From Bacteroidales bacterium (lineage in GTDB: Bacteria > Bacteroidota > Bacteroidia > Bacteroidales > JAAYJT01), in the NCBI GenBank assembly GCA_014860575.1, contig JACZJK010000036.1:1-63780 (forward strand): 63,780 bases of DNA. Direction: 5' to 3'. A program made the translations under genes and the position numbers. The notes under the pieces are model-generated. The model did no database searches. It was not told the origin of the DNA and saw only the letters and a list, made by a program, of their open reading frames with translations. Shown in pieces: positions 53,385-62,345 of this stretch (positions are counted from its first letter, which is position 1; every line of letters starts with the position of its first letter).

Positions 53385-53867
53385 GCGAAGTGCTGAGCGG
53401 CATAATAAAAACTCCGTAGCAATACAAGGAAGGTTTTGCAGGGTAAGCCCTGAGAAAGCTACCAAACTAAACTACGAAGAAAAACGGATGCATTTCTCAG
53501 GGCGGGCTTAGCGCCAGTAGCACGCAGAGTGCCGGGCTGAGCTCAAAACTATATAAAACAAATGTATGCTGCGGCACGGTTCGTGCTGCGCGGCCAAAAC
53601 CTGACGTAGTATTCAAGGAGTTTTTATTAAGCCTTGATCTTCCTGCCCGTCTGGCAGGCGGGTTTGTAACTTTTTGGGTCAAGCCAAAAAGTTTGTTAAA
53701 AAAAAGCTTGTCCATTTATTGATGTACTTCCACACTCACTTGAATAGTGCACAGATTCTATCAAAAGAATGGTTAGCCCGAGTATCATGTGCTCTAAGCA
53801 TAATCGTCGACTAAGAACCTGTCCGGAAATTATTCGTCAGACCGCTTGGAGCGATCGAACGGTGTCT
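53385..53867 (+). repeat. 470-bp direct repeat, copy 2
   Basis: It runs from GCGAAGTGCTGAGCGGCAT to CTTGGAGCGATCGAACGGTG. It differs from copy 1 by scattered substitutions and by a 21-bp palindromic insert CCTGCCCGTCTGGCAGGCGG (from 53641). It ends 15 bp before the stop of the AsmA gene. Confidence 0.75.
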
Positions 53868-53881
53868 GAACAAAAAAATGC

Positions 53882-56731
53882 CTAAAGCGTATCCACTTGC
53901 TCCCGCGCCCTACGCATAATCTCATCTGCCTGCGACTGTGCTTCAGTCATCACATCAGCGGCCCTTTTATCTGCCTCTTTTATAACATTCTGAGCTGAAT
54001 TGTCTCCTTCCGTCCTGACCCGTTTGGCAGTTTCTTTGGCAGCCAGTTCTGCTATCATACCCCGGCTTTTACCTTCATCCTCTATTCGTTTTGCCTGGAT
54101 TCCGGCCTCGCTTATTATTGTTTCAGCTGCAGAAGTAGCCTCTGAGCGGATTCTGTCGGCAGCAACCTGAGCCTTGCTAATCAGTTCATCGCCTTGTCGT
54201 TGGGCCTCATTTAGGATTTTATCAGCTTCCTCACTCACTTTTTTCATCACCTCTTCTTTTTGCTTCTCCAATTCCTGCATCACAGCGCCTTCAATCTCTG
54301 TTTTGATATTGCTTGCTGCACTCTTGTAGTCAAGTCCAATTTTAGGGCTTGTAACAGAACCGGTAAGCTTTGCGTTGACATTCAGATGACTTCCGGGTGA
54401 AATGTTTATTCCTTTTTTTGCAGCAGCATCTGAAATGCTGCTGATTGCCTGGTTAGCGCTGGTTCCAAACTTATCGTAAGGAATCTGAAAGACCAGGTCA
54501 TAATTAATTTGCTGGTCGAACCCAACAGATCCGCCAATGATAGTGCTTGTTCCTCCATAATTTATTGTAAAAGGTTTCTGGAAGAAACTGCCCTTCAATA
54601 TGTCGAATGCAAAACTCAATCCATCAGTAACCATTCTTTTATAGTCAGGATTTCCAAGTAGCGTTGCAATTTGGTTCATTACCTCAACAGAGTCAATCCT
54701 CAGTTGGGAAGTTTGCAAATTTCCGGAACCAAGGAAAGTTTCATACTTAGGATTGAAGTCCTGATCTAATCTGCCACGCAGCTTCAACCCTGTTGAAAGA
54801 GTACCACTTGCCTTTTCTGCTACCGGGGCAATCAGTTTTAACATGCCGATACTTTGATATGCCATTGGGATATCGAATTTGGTAATCTTGAAGTCCATAT
54901 CAAAGAAGCCTGAGGTTTTATCAGTGGCATCAAACACACCTCTTATCTCAATATTTCCGGCCAGCATATCGGCAACAAGCGGACTAAACCGGATTACCTG
55001 GTCCTTATAAGTAATGTTTGCAACGGCATTGCTGAGTTCATAAGCCTCATAGTATATTTTTTTTGCCCTGGCATTCATCGTGAAATCAATGCGTTCGGGA
55101 AGGTCAGGTATCTGGTAGGCAGCTTCCAAAGTATCTGCGGGCAATTCAGTTTCTTCAGGCATTGCTGCTATCAGTTCGTTCAGGTCAAGTGTTTCTGAAT
55201 TCAGGTTAATATTTCCTTTCAGATAACCCTCGCCCAGATAATAAGACAGATAGTTTACAATTCTACCCGAGGTTTCCATATTGCTTTTACCAATGGTAAT
55301 ATCCATGTTGACAAGGCTAATAAATGCCGGTGTGAAATCCATTCTTGCTCGGTGAATTGCAAGAGGCAGATTGATAGCCGTGGATCGGTAGATCAAGTCG
55401 CTCAGAACCAAAAATCCATTTGCTGTAACATTGTTATAGCGTGCATTTTCAATATCAGACATCTTACCAGCAAAACTGGCATCGAAATCGAGTAGTCCTT
55501 GTAGCGATTCATCCTGGCCAAGCGGCACAACCTTCGAAAGGCTCGCAAGATCAATTTTGCCTATCATGGTCATATCCATTTCCGGATCGCTGACAGGCGT
55601 TTTCAAAGAAAACCTGCTCTTTACCGGGTTGCCGGCCAGGGTGAAATCGAAGCGGTCAACTTCAATCTTTGTGTCGTCCATATCGCCGGTTTTGTTGTCA
55701 ATACGGGTGATGAGATAAATATCCCTTACATTCTCAGGTAAATCCGGATAGCTGAAATTTGCCCCATCCACATCAAGGTTCAGACCGAAGCCCGGCATGG
55801 AATTATCTCCGTATAAGCCTTTTACATGGCCATTGAGCGAGAATTGACCATCAGCCTTTATCTTTTCAAAGTCCCTTGCATATATAGCAGGAACCAGCGA
55901 CAAAAGGCTCCTGAAGTTTTTATCGGCTGACTGAAAGTTGATGTCCATCGTTATGTCGTCGTCTACGAAACCAAAACCGCCCTCTATGTCTATACCCAGG
56001 TCGTTCAGAGATAACCTGGTGTCGCGCATTGTATAATATTCTTTATCCATGTCCACAGCAAAGAGGCCTTTGTAATTGACCTTTACATTGCTCATGTAAG
56101 TGACATCCTCATAAATCATGATCAGATCACTTGCTGTGACCTCTGAGTGAATATCTGAAAGCCCGGTGGAAAGGTTTCCGCTTATGCTTCCATCCAGGCC
56201 TTCGAGCAGCATAAGGAAATTCATTTGCCTGTCGTTATAAAGAACCCTGCCGCTATTCAGCGTTAATTCATTAATATCAATCACTAGCGGGTCCTCAGAA
56301 AGCATTTCTGAATCCGGTTCAGCAATTGCTTCATCAGGCAGCACTATGTCCCAGTTGTATGAACCATCATCAAGTACCAACAGGCTCAGCACCGGAGTGT
56401 TGAGGTCAACTCCCTTGATTTCGTAAGGGCTTCCACGAAAAACACTTCGCACATCCAGTATGACCCGAAGTGCCTCAGCGTGGAACAGTGTATCATTTTC
56501 AAAAGGTTGATTTCCTGTTATTACAAGTTTATTCAACTTGAGTGAGAAATCGGGGAAGCTTCTGATCAGGCTAAGACTGGCGCTTCCAAAATCAACCCTG
56601 GCATTAATGCTTTTGTTGATCTCAGCTTTTACCATACGGATAATTTTCCCCTGGAAGATAAAAGGCAGCGCTATGATGAGCGCAAAGATTACCACTAAGG
56701 TAATGGCAAGAACTTTAATTAATTTTTTCAT
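53882..56731 (-). CDS. AsmA-family envelope protein with long helical tail
   Basis: A 949-residue protein with one N-terminal membrane anchor (residues 5-27) and a long beta-taco/AsmA region (about 30-800). AsmA-like N-terminal motifs include INARVDFGSASLSLIRSFPDFSLKLNKL, and the C-terminal region has KASGTLSTGLKLRGRLDQDFNPKYETFLGSGNL. AsmA-like proteins act in phospholipid transport or outer-membrane assembly across the periplasm. Residues about 810-949 form a highly charged continuous helix of repeated EAxxxxxEA-like units, unusual for the family. The gene is monocistronic between two repeat-filled spacers. Confidence 0.88.
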   Translation of the reverse strand: MKKLIKVLAITLVVIFALIIALPFIFQGKIIRMVKAEINKSINARVDFGSASLSLIRSFPDFSLKLNKLVITGNQPFENDTLFHAEALRVILDVRSVFRGSPYEIKGVDLNTPVLSLLVLDDGSYNWDIVLPDEAIAEPDSEMLSEDPLVIDINELTLNSGRVLYNDRQMNFLMLLEGLDGSISGNLSTGLSDIHSEVTASDLIMIYEDVTYMSNVKVNYKGLFAVDMDKEYYTMRDTRLSLNDLGIDIEGGFGFVDDDITMDINFQSADKNFRSLLSLVPAIYARDFEKIKADGQFSLNGHVKGLYGDNSMPGFGLNLDVDGANFSYPDLPENVRDIYLITRIDNKTGDMDDTKIEVDRFDFTLAGNPVKSRFSLKTPVSDPEMDMTMIGKIDLASLSKVVPLGQDESLQGLLDFDASFAGKMSDIENARYNNVTANGFLVLSDLIYRSTAINLPLAIHRARMDFTPAFISLVNMDITIGKSNMETSGRIVNYLSYYLGEGYLKGNINLNSETLDLNELIAAMPEETELPADTLEAAYQIPDLPERIDFTMNARAKKIYYEAYELSNAVANITYKDQVIRFSPLVADMLAGNIEIRGVFDATDKTSGFFDMDFKITKFDIPMAYQSIGMLKLIAPVAEKASGTLSTGLKLRGRLDQDFNPKYETFLGSGNLQTSQLRIDSVEVMNQIATLLGNPDYKRMVTDGLSFAFDILKGSFFQKPFTINYGGTSTIIGGSVGFDQQINYDLVFQIPYDKFGTSANQAISSISDAAAKKGINISPGSHLNVNAKLTGSVTSPKIGLDYKSAASNIKTEIEGAVMQELEKQKEEVMKKVSEEADKILNEAQRQGDELISKAQVAADRIRSEATSAAETIISEAGIQAKRIEDEGKSRGMIAELAAKETAKRVRTEGDNSAQNVIKEADKRAADVMTEAQSQADEIMRRAREQVDTL

Positions 56732-57099
56732 GTGGTATGGGCTTTAGAGTACTTGTGAATTTTGTAGAAAAGCATGTTGCTGCTCTTAAATATTTCAAAA
56801 TGCTGGCTTTATGCGGACAAATATTAAACAACCCAGAATTGTTTTTGTGCAATCACACTAAAGTAATTTGAATATTAAATCCACTCAAAACAATCACAAA
56901 CTGCTGATTTTTATCGTTTTTAACCCCTGATCCGCCGCGGCGGAGAAACGCCAAAAATCAGCAGGCTGTGGAAGTCCCCTTTAGGGAACTTAGCGAAGCG
57001 ATCTCACGAACGAAGTGAGTAATTTAGGGGCAAATTGACCTTTAGTAGCACACCTAAAGCCAACCATATTTATTGATCCAAAAGGTTGGGTTTGATAAT
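56732..57099. other. Intergenic stretch with a P1 palindrome
   Basis: 368 bp without a gene. A P1-family repeat fills 56878-57030, and nothing else is recognisable. Confidence 0.6.
56878..57030. repeat. Dispersed palindromic repeat, family P1, copy 4
   Basis: It contains CACAAACTGCTGATTTTTAT and CCAAAAATCAGCAGGCTGTG as inverted arms, the conserved centre CCTGATCCGCCGCGGCGGAG, and CCCTTTAGGGAACTTAGCGA shared (inverted) with the copy at 45524-45684. Confidence 0.65.
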
Positions 57100-57507
57100 T
57101 CAAATTAAAGAAGCCAATGTTGTTGCTGCCAGTTTATTGTAGGTATATTCCCTTATGTCTTTAAATGTATGTCTGATGGAGCAGGTTTCTTCCACCTTGC
57201 ATTGCGAGCAGGGCTGATAGTATTTTTCTGAGATGCATGGCAACAATGCAATTGCGCCTTCAAAGAGACGGACTATTTCGAGCAGGTTAATCTGTTCAGG
57301 CTTTTTATTCAGGAAATAGCCGCCGTTTTTTCCCAGTTTGCTGTCAAGGTAACCGTTGTTTTTCAACTCCAGCAGAATTGCCTCAAGAAAGCGTTTTGGA
57401 ATTTTTTCGCTTTCGGCAATCTGGTTGATCTGAATTGGGCCTTTATCATAATCCCTTGCAAGCTTAACAAGTGCAAAAATTGCGTAGCGGGTTTTTTGCG
57501 TGAGCAT
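57100..57507 (-). CDS. Rrf2-family transcriptional regulator
   Basis: A 135-residue winged-helix regulator beginning MLTQKTRYAIFALVKLARDY, the standard Rrf2 start, with the recognition helix in IPKRFLEAILLELKNNGYLDSKLGKNGGYFL. Four Cys (91, 100, 103 and 109; LLPCISEKYYQPCSQCKVEETCSIR region) are placed where IscR/NsrR-type members bind an Fe-S cluster, with different spacing, so it may sense iron, sulfur, redox state or cysteine. It starts 2 bp after the Crp/Fnr gene and is divergent from the Pst operon. Confidence 0.9.
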   Translation of the reverse strand: MLTQKTRYAIFALVKLARDYDKGPIQINQIAESEKIPKRFLEAILLELKNNGYLDSKLGKNGGYFLNKKPEQINLLEIVRLFEGAIALLPCISEKYYQPCSQCKVEETCSIRHTFKDIREYTYNKLAATTLASLI

Positions 57508-57509
57508 GG

Positions 57510-58199
57510 TTATCCGTTTTTACTGATGAGCTTTAATTTATCAATATCTAATATTTCCAGCACTTTACCAGTGCATTTAATAAGGTCTTCCTTTTGCCAT
57601 CGTGAAAAGGTCATAATAACATTCTCAGGCGAGCAACTTGCAAACTCCGCCAGTTCCTTCCGGGTCAAAGAAAGCTGGAAGGTATTGCTGTGGTAAACAT
57701 TCCCGGCCAGGTGAATGATAATGTCAGCAATCCTGCCTTCTTTATGCTTCGAAGCCAGGCTCACAAAGTTAACAATGGTCTTTTTAAACATCTCTGAGGT
57801 GATCTGAAGGAGGGTAAACGAAAACTGCGCATTCTGCTTAAGTAATTCAAGTACTGCATTGGATTCAATGAGGATTACTTCGCAAGTTTCGACTGCAACG
57901 ATCGAAAACAGGTTATTGTTCTGGTAGAACAGATTCGCACCACCTAAGATCTTCGGAGAGGATACAATGGCCAGGATGAGGTTCTTGTTCAGTTCATTCT
58001 CAAAATTGAATTTCACAATTCCTTTTTCCAGATAGGCTACATGGGTTGACTGCCCGCCCTGCTTGATAATGGTTTCGCCTTTTTTAAAAGTAAGCCTTAC
58101 CGATGCGCGCTCAATCGTATTGATTTCCTCATCGGTAAGGAAGGGCAAAGATAGTTCCTGCAGCCAGCCTATCTTCTGTTTTAATGACAGGATTTCCAT
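57510..58199 (-). CDS. Crp/Fnr-family transcriptional regulator
   Basis: A 229-residue regulator with a cyclic-nucleotide-binding-like N-terminal domain (about 20-130) and a C-terminal winged helix (about 150-215; recognition helix SLTRKELAEFASCSPENVIMTFSRW). The N-terminal Cys set that holds the Fe-S cluster in Fnr is missing, and the cAMP-binding Arg/Ser signature is not evident, so the signal is unknown. It heads an operon with the Rrf2 gene. The 189-bp divergent spacer to pstS makes the Pst operon its likely target; this is inference. Confidence 0.9.
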   Translation of the reverse strand: MEILSLKQKIGWLQELSLPFLTDEEINTIERASVRLTFKKGETIIKQGGQSTHVAYLEKGIVKFNFENELNKNLILAIVSSPKILGGANLFYQNNNLFSIVAVETCEVILIESNAVLELLKQNAQFSFTLLQITSEMFKKTIVNFVSLASKHKEGRIADIIIHLAGNVYHSNTFQLSLTRKELAEFASCSPENVIMTFSRWQKEDLIKCTGKVLEILDIDKLKLISKNG

Positions 58200-58388
58200 A
58201 AGGCTATAATTTTTAATGATTTTATATAAAGAATTTCATTAACAGGTATTAAAACAATAACACAAATATACACTAAATCTATTGACATTATGTGTTGTTT
58301 TGTAAATAAATATCAACAAATGTTCTTTGCCTGATGCTTCAGCAGGTTATTTACAAGGTTATTATTTATATATCAACACTTTACAATC

Positions 58389-59366
58389 ATGAAAAAAAAA
58401 TATTACAAATGGTTAATGGCATTGGCAATTGGATTATTTTTCTTGCCGGGATCAGGCTGCCAGGGGCCGTCATCACAAAAAGCATCAGATGGCGATGAAT
58501 TACGAGGCACAATTTCCATTTCCGGAGCCTGGGCCTTATATCCGATGACTGTGAAATGGTCGGAGGAATTCCGTAAGTTGCATCCGCGGGTTCGGATTGA
58601 TATTTCAGCCGGGGGAGCCGGAAAGGGTTTTACAGATGCCATGTCGGGAATGGTTGATTTGGGAATGTTTTCCCGTGGTTTCACTCAAGCCGAGCTTGAC
58701 AGAGGAGTTTGGTATGTTGGGGTCACAAAAGATGCGGTAATCCCGGTAATAAATGAAACCAATCCTTTTAAGGAACAGATTCTGAAACGTGGAATAACGC
58801 GCGAAGAATTTCAGGAAATATATTTGAACCAATCCATCACAAAATGGAAAGACCTGCTGAATATTCAAGATGATAATGCTATTCACGTCTACACCCGATC
58901 CGATGCCTGCGGCGCTGCCGAAATGTTTGCCGAGTACCTTGGCAAGCATCAGGAAAATCTGCTTGGTACCGGCGTTTTTGGCGATCCCGGAATTGCAAGC
59001 GCCGTTAAAAACGATCCCTTTGGAATGGGCTACAACAACGTGAACTTCGTATATGACCTCCAAACCCGCCGTCCCTATCCAGGACTCGTAGTTATTCCAC
59101 TTGACCTGAATCAAAATGGCAAGATTGACCCGGAAGAGGATTTTTATGATACGTTGGATGAACTCAACACAGCCATCCGCGATGGAATATACCCCGCTCC
59201 ACCCGCACGTCCTCTCTATTTTGTGGCAAAAAGCAAACCCGGGAGGAAAGAAGTGATAGAGCTTCTGCGATGGATATTGACAAGTGGACAAGAGTTCGTG
59301 GATGAAGCAGGTTATGTTGCGTTGCCCGACCAAGTGATTGAAGAAGAACTTAAAAAGCTGAATTAG
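58389..59366 (+). CDS. pstS: Phosphate-type ABC transporter substrate-binding lipoprotein (PstS-like) with EF-hand-like loop
   Basis: A 325-residue lipoprotein (lipobox GSGC, Cys24). It has the type II periplasmic-binding fold: GTISISGAWALYPMTVKW at the first anion site, DISAGGAGKGFTDAMSGMVDLGMFSR at the second, and YTRSDACGAAEMF, which corresponds to the usual SGT loop but reads DACGA. Residues 239-250 (DLNQNGKIDPEE, encoded at 59103-59138) match the canonical calcium EF-hand loop DxNxNGxIDxxE. It delivers phosphate or a related oxyanion to PstCAB. Its stop overlaps the pstC start by one base. Confidence 0.88.
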   Translation: MKKKYYKWLMALAIGLFFLPGSGCQGPSSQKASDGDELRGTISISGAWALYPMTVKWSEEFRKLHPRVRIDISAGGAGKGFTDAMSGMVDLGMFSRGFTQAELDRGVWYVGVTKDAVIPVINETNPFKEQILKRGITREEFQEIYLNQSITKWKDLLNIQDDNAIHVYTRSDACGAAEMFAEYLGKHQENLLGTGVFGDPGIASAVKNDPFGMGYNNVNFVYDLQTRRPYPGLVVIPLDLNQNGKIDPEEDFYDTLDELNTAIRDGIYPAPPARPLYFVAKSKPGRKEVIELLRWILTSGQEFVDEAGYVALPDQVIEEELKKLN

Positions 59367-60262
59367 TGACCTCGTTTCAAATTATCAGGCGCTTGCGCGA
59401 CAGGATCAATGTTTCGTGGATGATTGTGGCCCTGGCCATTGTAGTATTTCTTCCGTTTGTGCTTGGCATTGGTTTATACCTTCAATCAACATTGCTTTTA
59501 GAGGAGCAAAGCCTTTTCAGGATTTTATTCACTTCGCAGTGGCAGCCGATGTCAGGGAAATTCGGATTGCTCGGTTTTATTCTGAGTTCATTGATGGTCA
59601 CGGCGCTTTCATTGCTGATTGCCGGCCCGGTTTGTTTGCTCACAGCCATTCATCTCACACAGTATGCAAAAAAATATGTGCTAAAAATTATGCACCCGGT
59701 GATTGATATTCTTGCCGGAATTCCATCGGTGATTTATGGCGTTTGGGGCATTATTGTGATCGTTCCGTTAGTCTCAAAATATCTAGCTCCATTTTTCGGC
59801 GTTCAGACTTCAGGTTACACTTTACTTACTGGCGCTATTGTATTGTCTGTAATGATCATACCCTTTATTTTGAATATTCTGATTGAAGTATTCCGGAGCA
59901 TTCCAACTGAACTCACCGAGGCATCGCTGGCACTTGGTGCAACCCGCTGGCAAACCATCAAGCACGTGATTGTCAGAAAAGGGTTTCCGGGAATTATTTC
60001 GGCGATGGGGCTTGGCGTTTCACGTGCTTTTGGCGAAACCATTGCCGTGCTGATGGTTGTTGGCAACGTGGTCAAAATTCCAACAGGCGTTTTTCAGCCC
60101 GGTTATCCACTTCCGGCGCTGATAGCCAATAATTATGGCGAGATGATGTCAATACCTCAGTATCAGTCGGCATTGATGTTCTCAGCCCTGGTTTTATTTG
60201 TAGTTGTAATGCTTTTTAACCTGGCTTCGAGAATTGCCATTTCACGGTTCGAAACCAAGTAA
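59366..60262 (+). CDS. pstC: Phosphate-type ABC transporter permease (PstC)
   Basis: A 298-residue inner-membrane permease with six membrane segments. It starts with GTG at 59366, overlapping the pstS stop TAG by one base, so translation is coupled. The EAA loop that contacts PstB is EASLALGATRWQTIKHVIVRKGFPGIIS. Segments such as IPSVIYGVWGIIVIVPL and SRAFGETIAVLMVVGN are typical of PstC. It pairs with PstA to form the channel. A 179-bp low-complexity spacer separates it from pstA. Confidence 0.92.
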   Translation: MTSFQIIRRLRDRINVSWMIVALAIVVFLPFVLGIGLYLQSTLLLEEQSLFRILFTSQWQPMSGKFGLLGFILSSLMVTALSLLIAGPVCLLTAIHLTQYAKKYVLKIMHPVIDILAGIPSVIYGVWGIIVIVPLVSKYLAPFFGVQTSGYTLLTGAIVLSVMIIPFILNILIEVFRSIPTELTEASLALGATRWQTIKHVIVRKGFPGIISAMGLGVSRAFGETIAVLMVVGNVVKIPTGVFQPGYPLPALIANNYGEMMSIPQYQSALMFSALVLFVVVMLFNLASRIAISRFETK

Positions 60263-60441
60263 AATGCTTAAGTTCGAGGTTCAAAGTTCAAAGTTCAATG
60301 AATTAACGAATTACAAATTAACCAATTAATGAATTACCCAATTAACCATTCAACCTATCAACTACTCCAACACTCCATTACTCCAATACTCCAATACTCC
60401 AGTACTCCACTATTCCAATAAATCCAGGCAAAGCAAATGAA
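60263..60441. repeat. Low-complexity tract between pstC and pstA
   Basis: Starting at about 60280 the spacer reads AGTTCAAAGTTCAATGAATT, then ACTCCAACACTCCATTACTC and several ACTCCAATACTCC units. Such tracts recur elsewhere in the window. There is no gene, no terminator and no promoter box, so the operon probably reads through it. Confidence 0.6.
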
Positions 60442-61299
60442 ATGAAAAAGTTCAAATTTATAGAAGAGAAGATTTTCAGAGCGCTGATGTTTTTTTCAAC
60501 CGTGTTCATTGTAACGTCGCTGGCATTGATCATATTCAGCATTTTACATAAAGGTCTTCCGGTTTTATCATGGGAAATGGTATCGCAGACTCCGAAAGGA
60601 GGATATTATTTTGGGAAGGAAGGAGGCATTGTCAACGCGATAGTTGGCTCATTCTACTTATCAGTTAGTGCAACCTTTCTTGCATTGTTTGTCTCATTGC
60701 CCCTGGCTCTTTTTATGAATATTTATTTGAAACGTTTTAAGATCGTCATCAACGCCATCCGTTTCTTCCTTGATTTGTTATGGGGAGTTCCATCCATCGT
60801 TTACGGAGCTTTTGGGTTCACCATTATGATTTATTTCGGGTTGAAAGCTTCACTGATTGCGGGTATTTTTACTGTGACCCTATTCATTATCCCTATCATG
60901 GTCCGGGCCATGGATGAGGTGTTTAAAACCGTTCCGGTTGGCTTATACGAAGCAGCATTATCATTGGGATCAACACGTTCCGAAACGGCTTACAGAGTTT
61001 TCCTGAAACAATGTTATCCGGGAGTGATAACCGCAGTTTTGCTGGCATTCGGCAGAGGCATCGGCGACGCTGCATCGGTACTTTTTACTACTGGTTTCAC
61101 GGATCATATTCCAACTTCACTGTCTCAACCAACAGCAACGCTTCCTTTGGCAATTTTCTTCCAACTTGGCTCGCCCATCCCTGAAGTTCAGGAAAGGGCA
61201 TATGCTGCTGCAGCAGTGCTCACATTTTTCATTCTTGCAATAAGCATATTGGCCCGTTTGAGTTCGGGAAGATTCCAGAAAAACAAGATTAATTTCTGA
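60442..61299 (+). CDS. pstA: Phosphate-type ABC transporter permease (PstA)
   Basis: A 285-residue inner-membrane permease with six membrane segments. The EAA loop is YEAALSLGSTRSETAYRVFLKQCYPGVI. PstA signatures GGIVNAIVGSFYLSVSATFLALFVSLPLA and GRGIGDAASVLFTTGF are present. Together with PstC it forms the membrane channel. The pstB gene follows after 2 bp. Confidence 0.92.
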   Translation: MKKFKFIEEKIFRALMFFSTVFIVTSLALIIFSILHKGLPVLSWEMVSQTPKGGYYFGKEGGIVNAIVGSFYLSVSATFLALFVSLPLALFMNIYLKRFKIVINAIRFFLDLLWGVPSIVYGAFGFTIMIYFGLKASLIAGIFTVTLFIIPIMVRAMDEVFKTVPVGLYEAALSLGSTRSETAYRVFLKQCYPGVITAVLLAFGRGIGDAASVLFTTGFTDHIPTSLSQPTATLPLAIFFQLGSPIPEVQERAYAAAAVLTFFILAISILARLSSGRFQKNKINF

Positions 61300-61301
61300 T
61301 T

Positions 61302-62063
61302 ATGGAAAACAACGCAAAAATTATTACCAAGGACCTGAACCTTTCGATCGGGAAATTGCAGATTCTTAAAAACATCAATCTTGCGATCCCACCCAATAGA
61401 GTTACAGTCATTTTAGGGCCTTCTGGCTGCGGCAAGACTACACTGCTCAAAAGTATGAACCGCCTCACCGATCTATATCCGGAAATGGAACTATCGGGTC
61501 ATATTTATATTGACGGAAAGGACATTCTCAAAGCTGGAACGGAAATCACCGAAATCAGGCGGAAGATGGGATTATTATCACAACGACCATATCCGCTGCC
61601 CATGAGCATTTATAAAAATATTGCCTATGGGCTTAAAATCAATGGTGTTTATAACCGTGCAGCATTACAAACAAAAGTGGAGCATTACCTGCGCCTGGCC
61701 AATTTATGGGACGAAGTAAAAGACCGGCTGCGTGAACCTGCCAATACCTTATCCATCGGACAACAGCAGCGCCTTTGCCTGGCACGTGGCCTTGCGGTGG
61801 ATCCTGAAATTATCCTGGCCGACGAACCAACCTCAGCGCTTGACCCCATTTCAAGCAATGCCATTGAAGCGCAGTTTTCGCATCTCAAGGAGCATTACAC
61901 AATTGTAATGGTAACACATATCTTGCGTCAGGCGCGCCGTATAGCCGATCATATTGTTTTCATGTATCTTGGCGAAGTGGTTGAGCAAGGCCCTGCTAAT
62001 GAGTTTTTCAACAACCCGAAGATGGAAAAAACAAAAGAGTATTTGAAGGGAGCGTTTAATTGA
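61302..62063 (+). CDS. pstB: Phosphate-type ABC transporter ATPase (PstB)
   Basis: A 253-residue ATP-binding subunit that powers the PstCA channel. Walker A is GPSGCGKTTLLKSMNRL and the Q-loop GLLSQRPYPLPMSIYKNI (PstB proteins usually have FQ.PNPFP here). The signature motif is LSIGQQQRLCLARGL, Walker B IILADEPTSALDPIS, and the H-loop VTHILRQA. The gene is 2 bp after pstA. No phoU follows, unlike most pst operons. Confidence 0.93.
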   Translation: MENNAKIITKDLNLSIGKLQILKNINLAIPPNRVTVILGPSGCGKTTLLKSMNRLTDLYPEMELSGHIYIDGKDILKAGTEITEIRRKMGLLSQRPYPLPMSIYKNIAYGLKINGVYNRAALQTKVEHYLRLANLWDEVKDRLREPANTLSIGQQQRLCLARGLAVDPEIILADEPTSALDPISSNAIEAQFSHLKEHYTIVMVTHILRQARRIADHIVFMYLGEVVEQGPANEFFNNPKMEKTKEYLKGAFN

Positions 62064-62345
62064 AGATCCAAGTCTCAAATTCCAAATCCCAAGACCCAAG
62101 ACCCAAGACAAGAAACAAGAAACAAGAGTCAAGACAGAAGAGACGAGGCTCAAGTTTCAAATGCAACAATGTGAAGACTAAAGTTATTAGGAACGATTTG
62201 CAATTTTTGCAATTTTTTAATGTCAAAAAGTTCTGTATTATTGTAGTTTAAAGTTCTATTAAATCCTCTGTGAAACCTGACAGCGTTCGAAGAACCTGTC
62301 AGCGTTTGAAATGAAGAATAACTATTCTATAAAAAAATCAAAAGA
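62064..62345. other. Spacer between pstB and the porin gene
   Basis: 282 bp with A/C-rich degenerate repeats (CCAAGACCCAAGACCCAAGA near 62090) and a direct repeat of AACCTGACAGCGTT(C/T)GAA-like sequence (62273-62312). No gene or clear promoter is present. Confidence 0.5.

Larger units (their letters stand above)
52635..53881. other. Gene-free stretch with tandem duplication
   Basis: About 1.25 kb without a credible gene; short frames inside it are not conserved between the two repeat copies. It holds a shortened P1 palindrome (52838-52880) and two direct copies of a 460-480 bp unit (52911-53372 and 53385-53867). Confidence 0.7.

Noticed and set aside
53497-53715. 72-codon minus-strand frame in the 470-bp repeat
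   Set aside because: The frame is not preserved in the other repeat copy, and there is no recognisable domain.
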